Below are positions 61,669-64,000 of a stretch of 64,000 bases of DNA, in pieces; the first letter of the stretch is position 1; every line of letters begins with the position of its first letter. A program made the position numbers and the translations under genes. The notes under the pieces are model-generated. The model did not search any database. It was not told the DNA's origin and worked only from the letters and a program-made list of their open reading frames with translations. The stretch covers positions 678,371-742,370 of the forward strand of contig NZ_WLZY01000002.1 of the NCBI RefSeq assembly GCF_010122465.1, given 5' to 3'. Origin of the DNA: Phytoactinopolyspora mesophila (GTDB lineage: Bacteria > Actinomycetota > Actinomycetes > Jiangellales > Jiangellaceae).

Positions 61669-63246
61669 TTACCCCTCTTCATTGTCTGGTCCCAGGGATA
61701 CGCCAACGACGGTACCCCCTTCAGGTGCATCTTCGATCACCAATGTTGCTCCGATGCGCCTGGCGCGCTCAGCCATGATGTCGAGCCCGTAGCGGTCGCT
61801 CGGGCGGTCCCGCATTCCCGTGCCGTCGTCGGCGACGCGAATGTGTGCTGATGGCGGATTAACACTGACGGTGACCCACAGATTACGGGCTTTTGCATGC
61901 TTACGCACGTTGGTGATGGCTTCTTGGCCAATTCGCAGCAATTCGGCCTCGACTTCGGGGCGAAGACGTTCCTGACCTTCTTGATTGACCAGGTGTACCT
62001 TGAGTCGTGCTTGCGCGCCGACCTGGCGGGCGTATCCGGAGAGGGTCTCGCCCAGGCCGGTTTCGCGGTCCAGATCGCTACGCAGGTCGAAGACCGAATG
62101 CCGCAGCTCGGTGACGATCCGGGTCAGCTCCCGCCGCAGGGTGGTGGCCAGAGACGCGGTGTCGGCGCTCGTCGTGCGGGCGAGGAGATCGTCGACGAGA
62201 TAGCCCATCGAGGCCAGCTCCTGGGCGATGCCGTCGTGGATCTCCCGGGCGAGGCGTTGCCGCTCCTCACGGGTGGCGAGCTCGCGCACTTCGTCGAAGA
62301 GCAGGGCCGTTTCGAGCCGTACCGCGCCCTCGTCGGTCGACCGGGCCAGCTCGGTGAGTTCGTCAGGGGATGCCTGTTCGGGAACATCCGCGACGACGGC
62401 GCCGATGGTCCGCGACCCGACCCGGAGCGGGAGGACGACGCGATGCCCGCGCCGGCCGGCCGGCGCCCAGGCAGGCACCTCGTTGGTCCAGGCGTCGAGC
62501 ACAACGGGATCGTGTTCGGCTCCCACGAGCCAGCCGTCGTCGTCTCCACGGCGGGCTAGTGGAAACAGGACGCCGCCTTCGCGGCGGACCAGCAGCGCGG
62601 CTCTTCGTACGTCCATCCGGGCGGCTACGTTGTCCAAGATCCCCTCGGCAAGTGTCATGGGATCGAGGCCACCGGACAGCCGCCGGGACACTACGCGCAG
62701 CTCGGAAAGGAGCCGGTAGGCGGCGGCGTAGCGTTCGCCGTCGGCGACGTGGACGTTCTCCTGGCGCAGTAGCCAGGCGCCGATGGCGCCGGTGACGAAG
62801 ACAATCGCCAGCCACGCGGCGAGGCTGCTGGCGGAGCTGAGGTCGAGCAGCGCGTTGCGCGCCAAGATGTCGCCCGCGGCCATCCCGAGTGCGGCGATGA
62901 TGGTGGCGAGAATCGCTCCGCCCGCGCCGCCGGTGAGGCCGCCGGCGAACGCCGGCAGCAGAAGGTATGGCAGCGCGAGGTAGGCCTCCGGGAATCCGAG
63001 GCCGATGACGATCGAGGCGAGCGCCATTTCGCCGGCGGCGCGCAGCCGGGACGGCGGCAACGCGCGTTCCGCGATGGCCGCGGCCAACGCTACGAGCGCC
63101 AGGGCACTGAGCCACCACCAGGCTTCGGTCAGGCTGCTGGCCGAGCCTGTCAGGGCAACCACCAGGGCAAGGACACCGGGCCGCGCGACCGCGAGCGCCC
63201 GCCAATGACGCTGTGCCACCGCGGGGTCGGACGTAAGAACGCTCAC
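61669..63246 (-). CDS. Membrane sensor histidine kinase (HisKA_3 type)
   Basis: About 525 residues. Six or so membrane helices cover residues 20-180 (VARPGVLALVVALTG to AIVFVTGAIGAWLL). A GAF-like domain follows (about 210-330, RLSGGLDPMTLAEGILDNVA onward). The phospho-acceptor is in LAREIHDGIAQELASMGYLV, and the ATPase domain has NVRKHAKARNLWVTVSV (N box) and VADDGTGM (G1). It phosphorylates the regulator encoded directly downstream. GTG at 63246 was used; a frame back to 63342 is open and the start is not fixed. The signal sensed is unknown. Confidence 0.93.
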   Translation of the reverse strand: MSVLTSDPAVAQRHWRALAVARPGVLALVVALTGSASSLTEAWWWLSALALVALAAAIAERALPPSRLRAAGEMALASIVIGLGFPEAYLALPYLLLPAFAGGLTGGAGGAILATIIAALGMAAGDILARNALLDLSSASSLAAWLAIVFVTGAIGAWLLRQENVHVADGERYAAAYRLLSELRVVSRRLSGGLDPMTLAEGILDNVAARMDVRRAALLVRREGGVLFPLARRGDDDGWLVGAEHDPVVLDAWTNEVPAWAPAGRRGHRVVLPLRVGSRTIGAVVADVPEQASPDELTELARSTDEGAVRLETALLFDEVRELATREERQRLAREIHDGIAQELASMGYLVDDLLARTTSADTASLATTLRRELTRIVTELRHSVFDLRSDLDRETGLGETLSGYARQVGAQARLKVHLVNQEGQERLRPEVEAELLRIGQEAITNVRKHAKARNLWVTVSVNPPSAHIRVADDGTGMRDRPSDRYGLDIMAERARRIGATLVIEDAPEGGTVVGVSLGPDNEEG

Positions 63247-63392
63247 AGCGGATAAGTGTGCCTTATCGGCTCCGAATGTGGCGTGTTGAGCACGGTCCGG
63301 CCAGATATTGTTGGGCGTCACTAGTTGATACGAGTGGGTCATCCAGATAAGCCCGCGAGGAGGAGCTGCCGGATGGCGCCGGTGAGACGACC

Positions 63393-63845
63393 TTGAGCAC
63401 GGACTCGCGCCGCCCGTCCGTCGACATCATGGACGAGACTTTTGTCGTCGCCGACCGTTCGGCCTTGGCGGCGGTGCTCGCCGACCCCGGCCTGTGGCGA
63501 CGATGGTGGCCGCGGCTGCAGCTCACCGTCGTCGAGGACCGCGGACGGCTTGGCACCCGATGGACGGTGCGGGGCGAACTGGTCGGCACCGCCGAGATCT
63601 GGCTGGAACCTTGGCACGATGGCGTGATCGTCCATTGGTTCTTGCGAGCGGAACCGGCCGCCCCTGACACCGGACTCCGCTGGCGTCGTCCCCCGGATCC
63701 GACAAGGATCCGCGAGCGTTATGTGGCGTCGTTCAAGCGCCACATCCATGCGCTGAAGGATGAGCTGGATGCTGGTCGGATGGCTGGTCACGCCCGTCCC
63801 TCGAAAATGAGCCGCCGGCCGGCGCCGCCGGCGGCCAGTAGGTAA
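63393..63845 (+). CDS. SRPBCC family protein
   Basis: A small cyclase/dehydrase-like SRPBCC protein of 138-150 residues: DETFVVADRSALAAVLADPG, then LWRRWWPRLQLTVVEDRGRL and WTVRGELVGTAEIWLEPW, and a C-terminal helix FKRHIHALKDEL. Start is open between TTG at 63393 and ATG at 63429. Mycobacteria have similar proteins in this place (Rv2183c-Rv2185c region). It is 43 bases before another SRPBCC gene, so the two may act together. Confidence 0.8.
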   Translation: MSTDSRRPSVDIMDETFVVADRSALAAVLADPGLWRRWWPRLQLTVVEDRGRLGTRWTVRGELVGTAEIWLEPWHDGVIVHWFLRAEPAAPDTGLRWRRPPDPTRIRERYVASFKRHIHALKDELDAGRMAGHARPSKMSRRPAPPAASR

Positions 63846-63888
63846 CCCAGCTAGGCCGTTGCCGGCCAGGCACTCTATGGTTATCCGC

Positions 63889-64000
63889 ATGGCTGCGCAG
63901 ACCACGTCCAGCATCACCGTTGCCGCCCCAGCAGCGGACGTCATGGCGGTCATCGCCGACCTCGAGGCCTACCCGGAATGGACGGCATCGGTACGGCAGG
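63889..64000 (+). CDS. SRPBCC family protein, 5' part only
   Basis: The window ends inside this gene; 37 codons are visible: MAAQTTSSITVAAPAADVMA and then VIADLEAYPEWTASVRQ, the typical N-terminus of a polyketide-cyclase-like SRPBCC protein close to Rv2185c. TATGGT lies seven bases before the ATG with no Shine-Dalgarno sequence, so it is probably leaderless. The rest must be read from the next window. Confidence 0.85.
   Translation, partial: MAAQTTSSITVAAPAADVMAVIADLEAYPEWTASVRQ

Noticed and set aside
1-64000. tRNA or rRNA genes, plasmid or phage origins, attachment sites, transposases
   Set aside because: No cloverleaf with a TTCRANYC arm, rRNA stretch, transposase or integrase motif was recognised on either strand. 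A covariance search was not available.

Overview
This is a high-GC actinobacterial chromosome segment. The gene order is close to the block that in Mycobacterium tuberculosis runs from the glnA1/lipA/lipB/dlaT/pepB/gcvT region to the erpA/glycerate kinase, cytochrome bc1-aa3, trpD, UvrC-like, NlpC/P60 and PimB' region (Rv2220 back to Rv2185c, from memory). Non-mycobacterial insertions interrupt it: a GH51/LacI pair, an ECF transporter operon, a PspA stress island, and carbohydrate-gene remnants. Frequent GTG/TTG starts, several apparently leaderless promoters and a perfect GlnR box fit a free-living actinomycete, perhaps Jiangella-like; genus is not proven here.

Layout. 1-1163: ECF-type sigma factor and a strong bidirectional terminator. 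1164-9118: nitrogen and lipoate block (glnA with GlnR box, RDD protein, DUF4191 protein, lipA, lipB, a membrane pseudokinase, a TIGR01777 epimerase). 9144-14649: sucB with two identical lipoyl domains, lpd, a small conserved protein, pepA. 14762-21951: AraC regulator/VOC pair, gcvT, GH51 arabinofuranosidase with divergent LacI regulator, MFS exporter. 22172-27124: ECF transporter operon (secreted SCO2322-like protein, EcfT, EcfA-EcfA fusion, S component) behind a cobalamin riboswitch read on the minus strand. 27389-34449: TPM-domain protein, GNAT, DUF3043, pspA-pspAA-htpX-pspAB and a flavin split-barrel protein. 34703-36994: a genomic scar joining two gene 3' ends, then a small hydrolase/HTH module bracketed by 92-bp direct repeats. 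37002-43865: nadA, a broken amidohydrolase, GNAT/glycerate kinase pair, erpA-like, tusA and cysteine desulfurase. 44045-52163: ctaC-ctaD-ctaF and, on the other strand, ctaE-qcrC-qcrA-qcrB, together encoding the bc1-aa3 respiratory supercomplex. 52345-60567: response-regulator-like protein, trpD, Lrp-type protein, exonuclease/UvrC fusion, NYN protein, NlpC/P60 hydrolase, PimB'-like mannosyltransferase. 61027-64000: a two-component system and two SRPBCC proteins, the last cut by the window end.

The most unusual signal is non-coding. Most convergent gene boundaries contain a long hairpin. Four of them (3280-3394, 33888-34013, 38570-38680, 53807-53926) share a conserved ~70-nt core inside arms whose sequence differs at each locus but still pairs with itself, with compensatory changes. 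A diverged fifth copy lies at 60898-60993. Two further hairpin families (35517/36903 and 8091/34585/60575, possibly also 27197) are also present. These look like an undescribed class of structured element, either bidirectional terminators with a conserved loop or small mobile elements that target terminator loops.
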